A stretch of 9,880 nucleotides of DNA from Actinomycetota bacterium (GTDB lineage: Bacteria; Acidobacteriota; Blastocatellia; Chloracidobacteriales; Chloracidobacteriaceae), in the NCBI GenBank assembly GCA_013298335.1, contig JAAFHI010000060.1:1-9880 (forward strand), written 5' to 3'. The notes beneath the pieces were generated by a model. That model was not told the DNA's origin. It worked only from the letters and a program-made list of their open reading frames with translations, and made no database searches. Position 1 is the first letter of the stretch. Each line of letters starts with the position of its first letter. Below, one piece after another: positions 1 through 5,557 of this stretch. The position numbers and the translations under genes were made by a program.

Positions 1-389
1 TCGTAGTCCTGCCCGGCGCTGAACGGCACCGACTGGCCGTTGCGTCCGAAGCTGTAGAGGACTTCGCCGATGGCGGTGGCGGCGAAGCAGAGGGCGCTGG
101 CGATCATCGGTCCGGCGAAGGGGCGCCCGAACCATTTCATGATGCCGGCGGTGAAGAGTGCGCCGACGCCCGCGAGGACGGTCAGCGCGCGGTAGTACTG
201 CATGAAGGCCCGCAGGCCGTTGCCGAGCGTCTGGTCGCTGCCGCCGAACGGCCCGGCGAAGGCAACGTCGAGCGTCAGCAGCAGCCCAGCGCCCGCGAAC
301 AGCATGAGGCGGAGGCACAGCCGGGTCGTGAGGGTGACTGAAAATGGAGACGCGGCGTCACGGGAGCGAAGTTCGTGAAGGGATGTCAT
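1..389 (-). CDS. Small secreted/membrane protein, VirB2/TrbC-like at best (partial, 3' end outside window)
   Basis: The reading frame is open from an ATG at 389-387 to the window edge (129 codons, no stop). The start is supported by a purine-rich Shine-Dalgarno (AAAGGA, about 7 bases upstream). Residues 24-45 form a signal-peptide-like hydrophobic stretch with a plausible cleavage site after DVAFA. Two further hydrophobic segments follow at about 68-87 and 91-113, separated by a short basic loop (KWFGR). A small protein with a signal peptide and two membrane helices resembles VirB2/TrbC-type conjugation pilins, but I see no diagnostic motif, so the name is only a suggestion. It diverges from the sigma-54 activator gene and shares a 535-base intergenic region with it. 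A sigma-54-like element faces it. The coding call is fairly secure; the function is not. Confidence 0.72.
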   Translation of the reverse strand, partial: MTSLHELRSRDAASPFSVTLTTRLCLRLMLFAGAGLLLTLDVAFAGPFGGSDQTLGNGLRAFMQYYRALTVLAGVGALFTAGIMKWFGRPFAGPMIASALCFAATAIGEVLYSFGRNGQSVPFSAGQDY

Positions 390-410
390 CGTCTTTTCCT
401 TTCCTTTTCG

Positions 411-440
411 GAAATTCAACTTTTTTAACTTCTGAATTTC
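411..440. repeat. Short inverted repeat in the leader of the minus-strand gene
   Basis: GAAATTCA (411-418) and TGAATTTC (433-440) are perfect inverted repeats separated by 14 AT-rich bases. They sit just upstream of the ribosome binding site of the minus-strand membrane protein. It could be an operator or an mRNA hairpin. An 8-bp AT-rich stem is weak evidence. Confidence 0.35.
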
Positions 441-500
441 GATGACCGGCTCCTCCGGCAATCGAAAATCAAAAATCTTCAATCCGTTGACGATGACAAA

Positions 501-515
501 ACAATTCGCGTGCCA
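501..515 (-). promoter_or_regulatory. Sigma-54-like promoter facing the minus-strand membrane protein gene
   Basis: Read on the minus strand from 515 down to 501 the sequence is TGGCACG-CGAA-TTGT. It matches the RpoN consensus TGGCACG-N4-TTGC with the correct 10-base gap between the GG and the -12 doublet. The one flaw is GT in place of the invariant GC at -12. The predicted start near 489 would leave a leader of about 100 bases before the ATG at 389. The TGGCACGC half is identical to the half-sites of the two plus-strand promoters at 737 and 3287. The -12 defect keeps confidence low to moderate. Confidence 0.4.
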
Positions 516-594
516 AACCTGGGAAGCCCCGATTCGACGGAAAAATCAGCCGGAATCCGGCCTGAAAACCGGGCCCCGAAATGACCGTTTTTTT

Positions 595-638
595 CTGTAA
601 AGTTATATAACGTTACGTAACGTTATATAACTTTACAG
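595..638. promoter_or_regulatory. Perfect 44-bp palindrome, candidate operator/enhancer (UAS)
   Basis: The two halves (595-616 and 617-638) are exact reverse complements. Its core is three abutting 10-bp palindromes: GTTATATAAC (602-611), GTTACGTAAC (612-621) and GTTATATAAC (622-631). They are flanked by CTGTAAA and TTTACAG. Identical units one helical turn apart suggest cooperative dimer binding on one DNA face. It is strongly AT-rich in GC-rich surroundings. There is no T-run behind either arm, so it does not look like a terminator. Its centre lies about 130 bases upstream of the predicted minus-strand sigma-54 start and about 146 upstream of the plus-strand one, the usual range for sigma-54 enhancer sites. 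The binding protein is unknown; the neighbouring activator is the first guess. Confidence 0.8.
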
Positions 639-736
639 GATTCCCCCTTCCCCGCCCGGTGGCCACATCCCGAAGACCAGGCACAAAGCATTGATTTCAA
701 AGCACTTGAAGCAGGCATTCAAAAATCGGGGAATTG

Positions 737-751
737 TGGCACGCGATTCGC
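737..751 (+). promoter_or_regulatory. Sigma-54-like promoter upstream of the activator gene / putative sRNA
   Basis: TGGCAC (737-742), five bases, then TCGC (748-751). The GG (738-739) and GC (750-751) doublets are 10 bases apart as RpoN requires. The only deviation is TCGC for TTGC. The ten bases TGTGGCACGC are identical to the pil promoter at 3286. The predicted transcription start is about 762-764, exactly where a 7-bp hairpin begins. It would drive the short RNA at 763-844 and, with readthrough, the activator gene (autoregulation, inferred). Confidence 0.5.
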
Positions 752-762
752 CTTTGTGAAGT

Positions 763-844
763 CGGCATTCAGGTGGATGCCTTGTACCCCTCTTTTCAGA
801 AAGATCTCTTCGCCGCCAAGCCACCGGTTCGGCGGCATTTTTTT
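763..844 (+). ncRNA. Putative ~80-nt sigma-54-dependent small RNA or attenuated leader
   Basis: This segment runs from the predicted sigma-54 start to an intrinsic terminator. It can fold into three hairpins. The first is GGCATTC/GGATGCC (764-781) with an AGGT tetraloop. The second is TCTTT/AAAGA (791-804). The third is the terminator stem at 812-836. The linker carries CCTCTTT (789-795), which is complementary over 7 bases to AAAGAGG, the ribosome binding site region of pilQ (3359-3365); such a short match can be chance. No convincing ORF is present. Alternatively it is the regulated leader of the activator gene, whose ATG lies 81 bases beyond the terminator. No known RNA family was recognised. 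Confidence 0.42.
812..844 (+). terminator. Intrinsic (Rho-independent) terminator before the activator gene
   Basis: GCCGCC (812-817) pairs with GGCGGC (831-836). After one A-C mismatch the stem continues with AGCC/GGTT (one G-U wobble) around a 3-base ACC loop. The stem is followed by A and seven T (837-844). This is the classical GC-rich stem plus U-tract on the plus strand. Its place between a promoter-like element and a gene start suggests either the end of a small RNA or attenuation of the activator gene. The GCCGCC arm could alternatively pair with GGCGG at 884-888, a possible antiterminator (inference). Confidence 0.65.
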
Positions 845-856
845 CGAGCCGAGACA

Positions 857-885
857 CCTCCCGCCCGGTCGCGGGGCCGGGGAGG
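857..885 (+). other. GC-rich hairpin in the activator leader
   Basis: CCTCCC (857-862) and GGGAGG (880-885) can pair, enclosing a G/C-rich loop with further short pairing. It lies between the terminator and the ribosome binding site (GAGGA, 913-917) of the activator gene. It has no T-run, so it is not a second terminator. Its role, if any, would be in leader folding. Confidence 0.3.
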
Positions 886-924
886 CGGAATTCACGTTCA
901 CATCACCTATCCGAGGAACGCGCC

Positions 925-3174
925 ATGAAACGCAGTGTCAGAGGAAAATACGGAAAATTTCCCAACCGAGGGATTCGTGCTATTTTTCACGCCAATCAAA
1001 CCGAAAATTTCAGCACGCTCGGTTTCTCATCCCTTCAATTTGGAAAAAAAGCCATGTTGGAAGCCGTTCTGCGACTTCATCAGGGGGACGTGCCCTTTGA
1101 CAGTTGCCTCTACGCGATTGCGTGGGCAACGCCGTTCATTTCCATTCCCGAACTGGTGCGAACCTTCGACCGGGCCCAGGCCGAGGGAAGGGTGACCGAC
1201 GTTGACCTCTATCTGTTCGCCAACGCCCTGATTTGCCTGGAAGATCCGCGTTCAGCGCGGGATTTCATCGCCGATCATCAGGAATCATTCGGCGAGGCGG
1301 CGGCCCTGCTCTTCCCGCCGCAGCCGAAATACCTTCCCGAAGACGCCCACCGCCTGCACCGGCTGGTCGCCGAGCGTGACGCGGCCATCGCCGAGCGCGG
1401 CAACGACGCCTGGCCCGACCTGATCCGCCTGAGCGTGGAATTGAAGCGGTTCTCGCATTACGAAGCCGGAATCGCGCTGCTCGAAGCGACCCGGCGGCAC
1501 AGCGGGTCCTTCGAAGACGCCCTCAAACTCGGCGAACAGGCCCGCGAGGCATTTTCGACCTGCCACGCCGGGTTTTCGGTACGAAAAGCGGACCACTACA
1601 TCGGGGCCATCGGGCGGCGGGTCCGCCAGCGCAACGAACGCCGGGTCGGCAGCGGCCTCGAAACCCATTTGAAAGGCATCCGCGAGGCGAAAACCGAGAA
1701 CGACCTTTTCACCGCGCTTGCCCAGGCGCTGCTGGTGCGCGGATTTGCCGAAGCCGGTACGGTCGAGATCTATCGAAAGGGGACGCCGCGGACGCTCTGC
1801 CACCGCCACGAAGGCCCGAATCCGGCGTCGCAGGCGTTTCCGCTCGGCTCGAAATTCACCGTCAAGACCGACCGCGGCGCGCAGGCGGATTTCGTGGAAT
1901 TCATTGTATCCAAAGCGGAAACGGCCCTTTCACGGCTCACCCACGCGAAGGCGAGCAAGCCGATTCACCTCGGAAACATCGTGTTTCACGACGAGGGCTA
2001 CCAGCCGATGTACCGCTCGATGCAGCACATCGCCATCGGTCCGCAGCGCGAAGTCGTGGTTCTGATGGGCGAGCCGGGCGTCGGAAAAACCGCTATCGCA
2101 GAGGAAATCCACCGCCTCCGCTACCGCTGCGAAGCGAAGCCGAACGCCTCGAAACCGTTTGTCATCGTGGATGCGTCGCTCTGGTCGGGCGGCGACATCA
2201 ACATGGTCCGCAGCGAGTTGTTCGGCCACGTCAAAGGGGCCTACACCGGGGCCGGAACCCGGCGCGGCGCGATTGAACTCGCCCGAAACGGGACGCTTTT
2301 CATCGACGAATTCGCCGATATTTCGCCCGATGCCCAGAAACTGTTGCTGCGCGCCTTCGAAAGCCGGACCTACGCCATTCTCGGCGACGAAAGCAGCCAG
2401 GAACGGTCGGTCGAATGCAAGATCATCGTGGCGATCAATCGAACAATGGATGAACTCGTCAAGGAAGGCGTCCTGCGGAAGGACATCATTTCCCGGCTCG
2501 GTTCGCAGATTCGCATCCCCTCGTTGCGGGATGTGCCGAACCAGATCATTCCGCTGGCGAAGTTTCTGATTCAAAAGCACTTGCAGCGCGACCACGCGGT
2601 CGTGACCGCCGAGTTCGGCTTTCATCGAACCGCCGAAGCGACGCTGCAACAGGCCGATTTCCCGCACAACACGCGCGGAATGAGCCAGTTGTGCGAATGG
2701 CTGGCGGGCATCATCGCCAAGGAGCGTCCGGCGGAAATCACCGCCGACCTCATCGAAACCTTCATCGACAACAATCCCGACAAAATCCGCACGGCGGCCA
2801 CCCCGGTCATTTCGCCGCAACCCGTTCAGGAACAGATATTTGTCGCGGAAGACCGCGATCTGATGCCGGTCGGGCCGCCAGTTGTGCCGCGCCGCGCCCA
2901 CATCGTGAACCGGCCACTCGCCGAGGCGATGCAGCGACTCGTGGGGGAACTTCCGGCGGGCACCCAGTTCCGGTACTTCTCGCCGACCGACCGCACCGTC
3001 ATTCACCGCCTGCTGCACGTTCCGACCTACATTCCCCGCCCGAGTACGTGGAAAAACCTGCAAACCACCCTCAATGAACGCCTTCGGCCCGAACTCCGCG
3101 ACCACCTGAGACCGCACATCGACGCGCTCTACCGGGCCTACATCGCGCTCGTCCCGCATTGGGAAGCGATGTAA
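925..3174 (+). CDS. Sigma-54 interaction domain AAA+ transcriptional activator (bEBP) with novel flanking domains
   Basis: This 749-residue ATPase would use ATP hydrolysis to open promoters bound by RpoN-RNA polymerase. The central domain (about 347-600) has Walker A GEPGVGKT (382-389), the sigma-54-contacting loop GAYTGA (438-443; usual form GAFTGA), Walker B TLFIDEF (457-463), a sensor I asparagine in VAINR (505), arginine-finger region LRKDIISRLG (517-526) and a sensor II arginine in HNTRGM (584). Residues about 45-230 are helical and unrecognised. About 240-340 looks like a diverged GAF-type sensor. The C-terminus (about 655-749) shows no Fis-type helix-turn-helix, the usual DNA-binding end of the family. 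The ATG at 925 is chosen for its Shine-Dalgarno (GAGGA, 7 bases upstream). ATG 1054 (residue 44) is an alternative, because codons 1-43 are AT-richer and unlike the rest. A sigma-54-like site precedes it and a near-consensus one follows it, so it is the likely regulator of the pilus operon. Confidence 0.93.
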   Translation: MKRSVRGKYGKFPNRGIRAIFHANQTENFSTLGFSSLQFGKKAMLEAVLRLHQGDVPFDSCLYAIAWATPFISIPELVRTFDRAQAEGRVTDVDLYLFANALICLEDPRSARDFIADHQESFGEAAALLFPPQPKYLPEDAHRLHRLVAERDAAIAERGNDAWPDLIRLSVELKRFSHYEAGIALLEATRRHSGSFEDALKLGEQAREAFSTCHAGFSVRKADHYIGAIGRRVRQRNERRVGSGLETHLKGIREAKTENDLFTALAQALLVRGFAEAGTVEIYRKGTPRTLCHRHEGPNPASQAFPLGSKFTVKTDRGAQADFVEFIVSKAETALSRLTHAKASKPIHLGNIVFHDEGYQPMYRSMQHIAIGPQREVVVLMGEPGVGKTAIAEEIHRLRYRCEAKPNASKPFVIVDASLWSGGDINMVRSELFGHVKGAYTGAGTRRGAIELARNGTLFIDEFADISPDAQKLLLRAFESRTYAILGDESSQERSVECKIIVAINRTMDELVKEGVLRKDIISRLGSQIRIPSLRDVPNQIIPLAKFLIQKHLQRDHAVVTAEFGFHRTAEATLQQADFPHNTRGMSQLCEWLAGIIAKERPAEITADLIETFIDNNPDKIRTAATPVISPQPVQEQIFVAEDRDLMPVGPPVVPRRAHIVNRPLAEAMQRLVGELPAGTQFRYFSPTDRTVIHRLLHVPTYIPRPSTWKNLQTTLNERLRPELRDHLRPHIDALYRAYIALVPHWEAM

Positions 3175-3283
3175 GGAAGGATGAAGGATGAGGGATGAAG
3201 GATGAAAAAAACAAAGACAGATAAAACCAATGTTGAGTGCTATTTCCGGATTTCATCCTTCATCCCTCATCCTTCATCCTTCC
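3175..3283. repeat. Perfect 33-bp inverted repeat made of 7-bp units (heptad repeat element 1)
   Basis: The arms are 3175-3207 and 3251-3283, exact reverse complements, with a 43-base AT-rich loop. Each arm is a tandem array of the heptad GGATGAA/G (four units from 3179). The left arm starts on the base after the activator stop codon and the right arm ends 3 bases before the sigma-54 promoter. The loop contains AAACAAAGACA (3209-3219), which also occurs in the loop of the second element at 9350-9360, so both belong to one repeat family. The hairpin may end or slow transcription from the activator gene, although no T-run follows it. It also occupies the region where sigma-54 enhancer sites normally lie. 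Confidence 0.9.
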
Positions 3284-3286
3284 CTG

Positions 3287-3302
3287 TGGCACGCAACTTG
3301 CT
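3287..3302 (+). promoter_or_regulatory. Sigma-54 (RpoN) promoter of the pilQ-pilO operon
   Basis: TGGCACG-CAAC-TTGC-T matches the RpoN consensus TGGCACG-N4-TTGC-W in every fixed position, with GG (3288-3289) and GC (3300-3301) 10 bases apart. The predicted start is about 3312-3314, giving a leader of about 58 bases before the pilQ ATG at 3371. It directly follows a gene for a sigma-54 activator, which makes the assignment mutually supporting. Sigma-54 control of pilus genes is established for pilA in Pseudomonas and Myxococcus. Confidence 0.85.
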
Positions 3303-3320
3303 ATTCCTTATATATATGAC

Positions 3321-3340
3321 GCCGGAGGAAATGAGCCGGC
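3321..3340 (+). other. Small leader hairpin upstream of pilQ
   Basis: GCCGG (3321-3325) and CCGGC (3336-3340) can form a 5-bp stem in the predicted pilQ leader, just after the predicted transcription start. The loop includes AGGAAATGAG. A 5' stem could stabilise the mRNA. It is short and may have no role. Confidence 0.25.
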
Positions 3341-3370
3341 ACTCGAAACCGCCCCCTGAAAGAGGACGCC

Positions 3371-4954
3371 ATGCGATTTTCCCTTTTGTTCTGTCTGTTT
3401 GTGTTCGGCTTCGGCGCGCAGGCGCAGGAAGTGGCCACGACGGGAACGCCCCAGCCTTCCCCCGCGCCGGTCGCCAAACCCCAGGAACCGGCCAACGCCG
3501 ATCTGAACGACCCGAACTACGTCGGGGACCCGCTCTCGCTCGACATCTACGACATCAAGCTGAAGGATTTTCTGCGGACCCTGAGCGACCTCTACCGGGT
3601 GAATTTCGTGCCGGACCCGGAAGTCGGCGCGCTGACGGTGGACGTCAAGTGCAACAAGGTCCCCTGGGACAAGGTGTTCCGCACGGTGCTCAAATCGCGC
3701 GGCCTCGCCTTTCAGATCGAAAACGGGCTGATCCGGATTTCAAAGGCGGAAACGCTCGCCGGTGAAGCCGACGCCGAACGCCGCAAACGGCTCGGCCAAC
3801 TGATTCAGAACTCCGCCGCCATCGCGTTTTTCCCGCTCCGGCATATCGACGCCAAAACCGAGGGCACGAACGACATTGTCGAACTCGTCAAACAAAACCT
3901 GACGCCGTTCGGCAACGTCCGGGCGGACGAGCGGACCAACACGCTGATCGTGACCGATGCCGTCGAAAACCTCGAACGGATCAAGAAAATCATTGCCCGC
4001 CTCGACATTGCCCAGCCGCAGATCGAAATCGAGGCCCGGATCGTCGTCGCCAACCGCAGCGTCGCCCGCGACATCGGGACCCAGCTTTCGGTCGGCGTCG
4101 CCGGTCGAAACGGCGCGGCGGTGAATCTCGGCACGACACCGAACACGAGCGCGCTGACGCCGAACAGCAGCCCGGTCCAGAACGGAACCACCGGTTCGAA
4201 TCCCTTTCTTTTGTCGCCCGGCGGAAACGGCAATCTGGGCGGCGGGGGCAACACGGCACTCAACCTGACCACCGGCCTGATTGGAACGAGTTTCATCAGC
4301 TTCGCGCTGAATCTCGCCGAGCAGCGCGGCATCGCCAAAACGGTTTCAACGCCACGCGTGGTCGCCCTCAACAACACCAAGGCCCGACTCGAATCGGGGC
4401 GGCTCGTGCCGTTCACCTCGGGACAGGGCCTGGGAAATGCCGTCGTCAGCACGACGACGTTCCAGAACGCGACGCTCTCGATTGAAGCCGTTCCGCACGT
4501 CATCGACGGCAACCGGGTCAAGCTCAAACTGAGCATCACCAACGATTCCATCGACCGGACGACGCCCGCCGTCAACGGTCAGCCGCCGATCAACAAGCAG
4601 TCGCTCACCAACGAATTCGAACTCGAAAACGGCGGCAGCGCGCTCATCGGCGGCATCGCCATTGACGCCGAGTCGAGCACGCTCCAGCAGACGCCCGGCA
4701 TCGGCAAGATTCCCCTCTTCGGCGAACTCTTCAAGCGCCGCCAGAACGCGCGGGAAAGCACCGAACTCCTTTTCTTTCTGACGGTTCGGGTGACCAACGG
4801 GGCCGCGGAAGGCGTTCCGCAGGAAGTCGAAATCATCCGCTCTGGCACGATCAACCTCGGCGACCTGACCGGCGTGCCGATTCGGACGCAATCCGAAGCG
4901 AAGCCTGCCGCAACCGCGCCGACCGCCAAACCGGACGTGCCGAAACAGCCGTAA
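3371..4954 (+). CDS. pilQ: Secretin, PilQ/GspD family outer-membrane channel
   Basis: This 527-residue protein would form the outer-membrane ring through which the pilus, or secreted protein, passes. Residues 1-18 are a signal peptide (cleavage after GAQA). A secretin/TonB short N-terminal (STN) domain is at about 55-123 (DIKLKDFLRTL, then NGLIRIS). A secretin N-domain is at about 150-214 (DERTNTLIVTDAVENLERI). The secretin core spans about 318-478, with the signature TPGIGKIPLFGELFKRR at 441-457 and a TELLFFLTVRV strand after it. Residues 250-300 are an Asn/Gly/Thr/Ser-rich insertion between N-domain and core. It is shorter than typical PilQ (about 600-750 residues) because it lacks the peptidoglycan-binding AMIN repeats. 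No lipobox is seen. The start has a ribosome binding site (AGAGGA, 3361-3366). It is first in its operon, whereas pilQ usually comes last in pilMNOPQ. A GspD-type role is the alternative, but the PilP and PilN/PilO-like neighbours favour PilQ. Confidence 0.92.
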   Translation: MRFSLLFCLFVFGFGAQAQEVATTGTPQPSPAPVAKPQEPANADLNDPNYVGDPLSLDIYDIKLKDFLRTLSDLYRVNFVPDPEVGALTVDVKCNKVPWDKVFRTVLKSRGLAFQIENGLIRISKAETLAGEADAERRKRLGQLIQNSAAIAFFPLRHIDAKTEGTNDIVELVKQNLTPFGNVRADERTNTLIVTDAVENLERIKKIIARLDIAQPQIEIEARIVVANRSVARDIGTQLSVGVAGRNGAAVNLGTTPNTSALTPNSSPVQNGTTGSNPFLLSPGGNGNLGGGGNTALNLTTGLIGTSFISFALNLAEQRGIAKTVSTPRVVALNNTKARLESGRLVPFTSGQGLGNAVVSTTTFQNATLSIEAVPHVIDGNRVKLKLSITNDSIDRTTPAVNGQPPINKQSLTNEFELENGGSALIGGIAIDAESSTLQQTPGIGKIPLFGELFKRRQNARESTELLFFLTVRVTNGAAEGVPQEVEIIRSGTINLGDLTGVPIRTQSEAKPAATAPTAKPDVPKQP

Positions 4955-4969
4955 CCACGGGAGGAAACA

Positions 4970-5557
4970 ATGGTTTACGCCACATTCATTCGTCCCGCGG
5001 CAGTCCTGGTCGGCGTTGTGCTGGCCGCCACCACGGTCGCGGTGTCCCAAAACCAGCAACCGACGCCGACCGGAACGCCCGCCGGGAAGTCCGGCCAGCC
5101 GTCGACACAACCCGCGCAACCGACGCTGATCGTGCCGGACTCGCTGCCGGGCAAGCGGAATCCGTTCCGCGACCAGTCGGTGAAGCTGACCAAGGCGGAC
5201 GAGCCGAAGCCGGTGCCGGAGTACGTCGAGCGGTACAAACAGTGGAACGAAAAGCGCAAAACTGCGCCGGAGATTCCGGTCTACCGCCGGTTCACGCTCG
5301 ATGAAGCCAAAATTCAGGGCGTCCTGCGGACGCAGGGCAGGACCGGGATTCTGGTGTCGTTCCGGAACGGCGAATACACGGCGTTTCTGACGCCGGGCGC
5401 GGCGCTCTGGAACGCGGTGCTGAAGCGCATCACGCCGAAACAGAGCCCGGTGGACCAGAAAACCATCGCCGAAGTCGAATGGGAAGAGTTGACCGAGCTC
5501 AACAACGGCAAGATTAAACGGAAGCCGACGACCGTCACCGTGGAGGTCCCGCAATGA
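4970..5557 (+). CDS. pilP: PilP-like periplasmic pilus assembly protein
   Basis: The 195-residue product has a hydrophobic N-terminus (about 8-26; signal or membrane anchor) and then a Pro/Thr/Gln-rich linker (28-55). KRNPFR (62-67) resembles the RDPF motif ahead of PilP domains. A small beta domain follows (about 108-160: LDEAKIQGVLRTQG, then GILVSFRNGEYTAFLTPGAALWNAVLKRI), matching the strand pattern of PilP/GspC homology regions that touch the secretin. In the family, PilP links PilN/PilO in the inner membrane to PilQ. The lipobox cysteine of typical PilP is missing, so anchoring would be by the N-terminal helix. The gene starts 15 bases after pilQ with a strong Shine-Dalgarno (GGGAGG, 4959-4964) and ends in an ATGA overlap with the next gene. 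Assignment rests on pattern and context. Confidence 0.75.
   Translation: MVYATFIRPAAVLVGVVLAATTVAVSQNQQPTPTGTPAGKSGQPSTQPAQPTLIVPDSLPGKRNPFRDQSVKLTKADEPKPVPEYVERYKQWNEKRKTAPEIPVYRRFTLDEAKIQGVLRTQGRTGILVSFRNGEYTAFLTPGAALWNAVLKRITPKQSPVDQKTIAEVEWEELTELNNGKIKRKPTTVTVEVPQ

Noticed and set aside
678..694. AGGCAC...TTGA resembling a sigma-54 promoter
   Set aside because: The -24 lacks the T, and the -12 doublet is TG, out of register by one base.
639..736. Remaining part of the intergenic region between the palindrome and the promoter
   Set aside because: I looked for coding frames, hairpins and promoter boxes. Apart from short GGCATTCA copies near 714 and 764 nothing was supported.
1930..3159. 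Long open frame (409 codons) on the minus strand
   Set aside because: It is fully antisense to the activator gene, whose AAA+ motifs are unmistakable. Its Arg/Val/Gly/Asp-rich product is typical of reverse-strand frames in GC-rich DNA.
3202..3765. Plus-strand frame overlapping the heptad repeat and pilQ, including an ATG at 3331 after GGAGGAA
   Set aside because: It reads through the repeat and out of frame through the pilQ signal peptide and STN domain. GGAGG is only two bases from the ATG. The product is Arg/Pro-rich without motif.
4844..4860. TGGCACG inside pilQ
   Set aside because: The downstream sequence has no TTGC at the right distance. Chance match in coding sequence.
4346..5554. 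Open frame of 402 codons on the minus strand
   Set aside because: It lies antisense across pilQ and pilP, has shadow-type composition and no recognisable motif.
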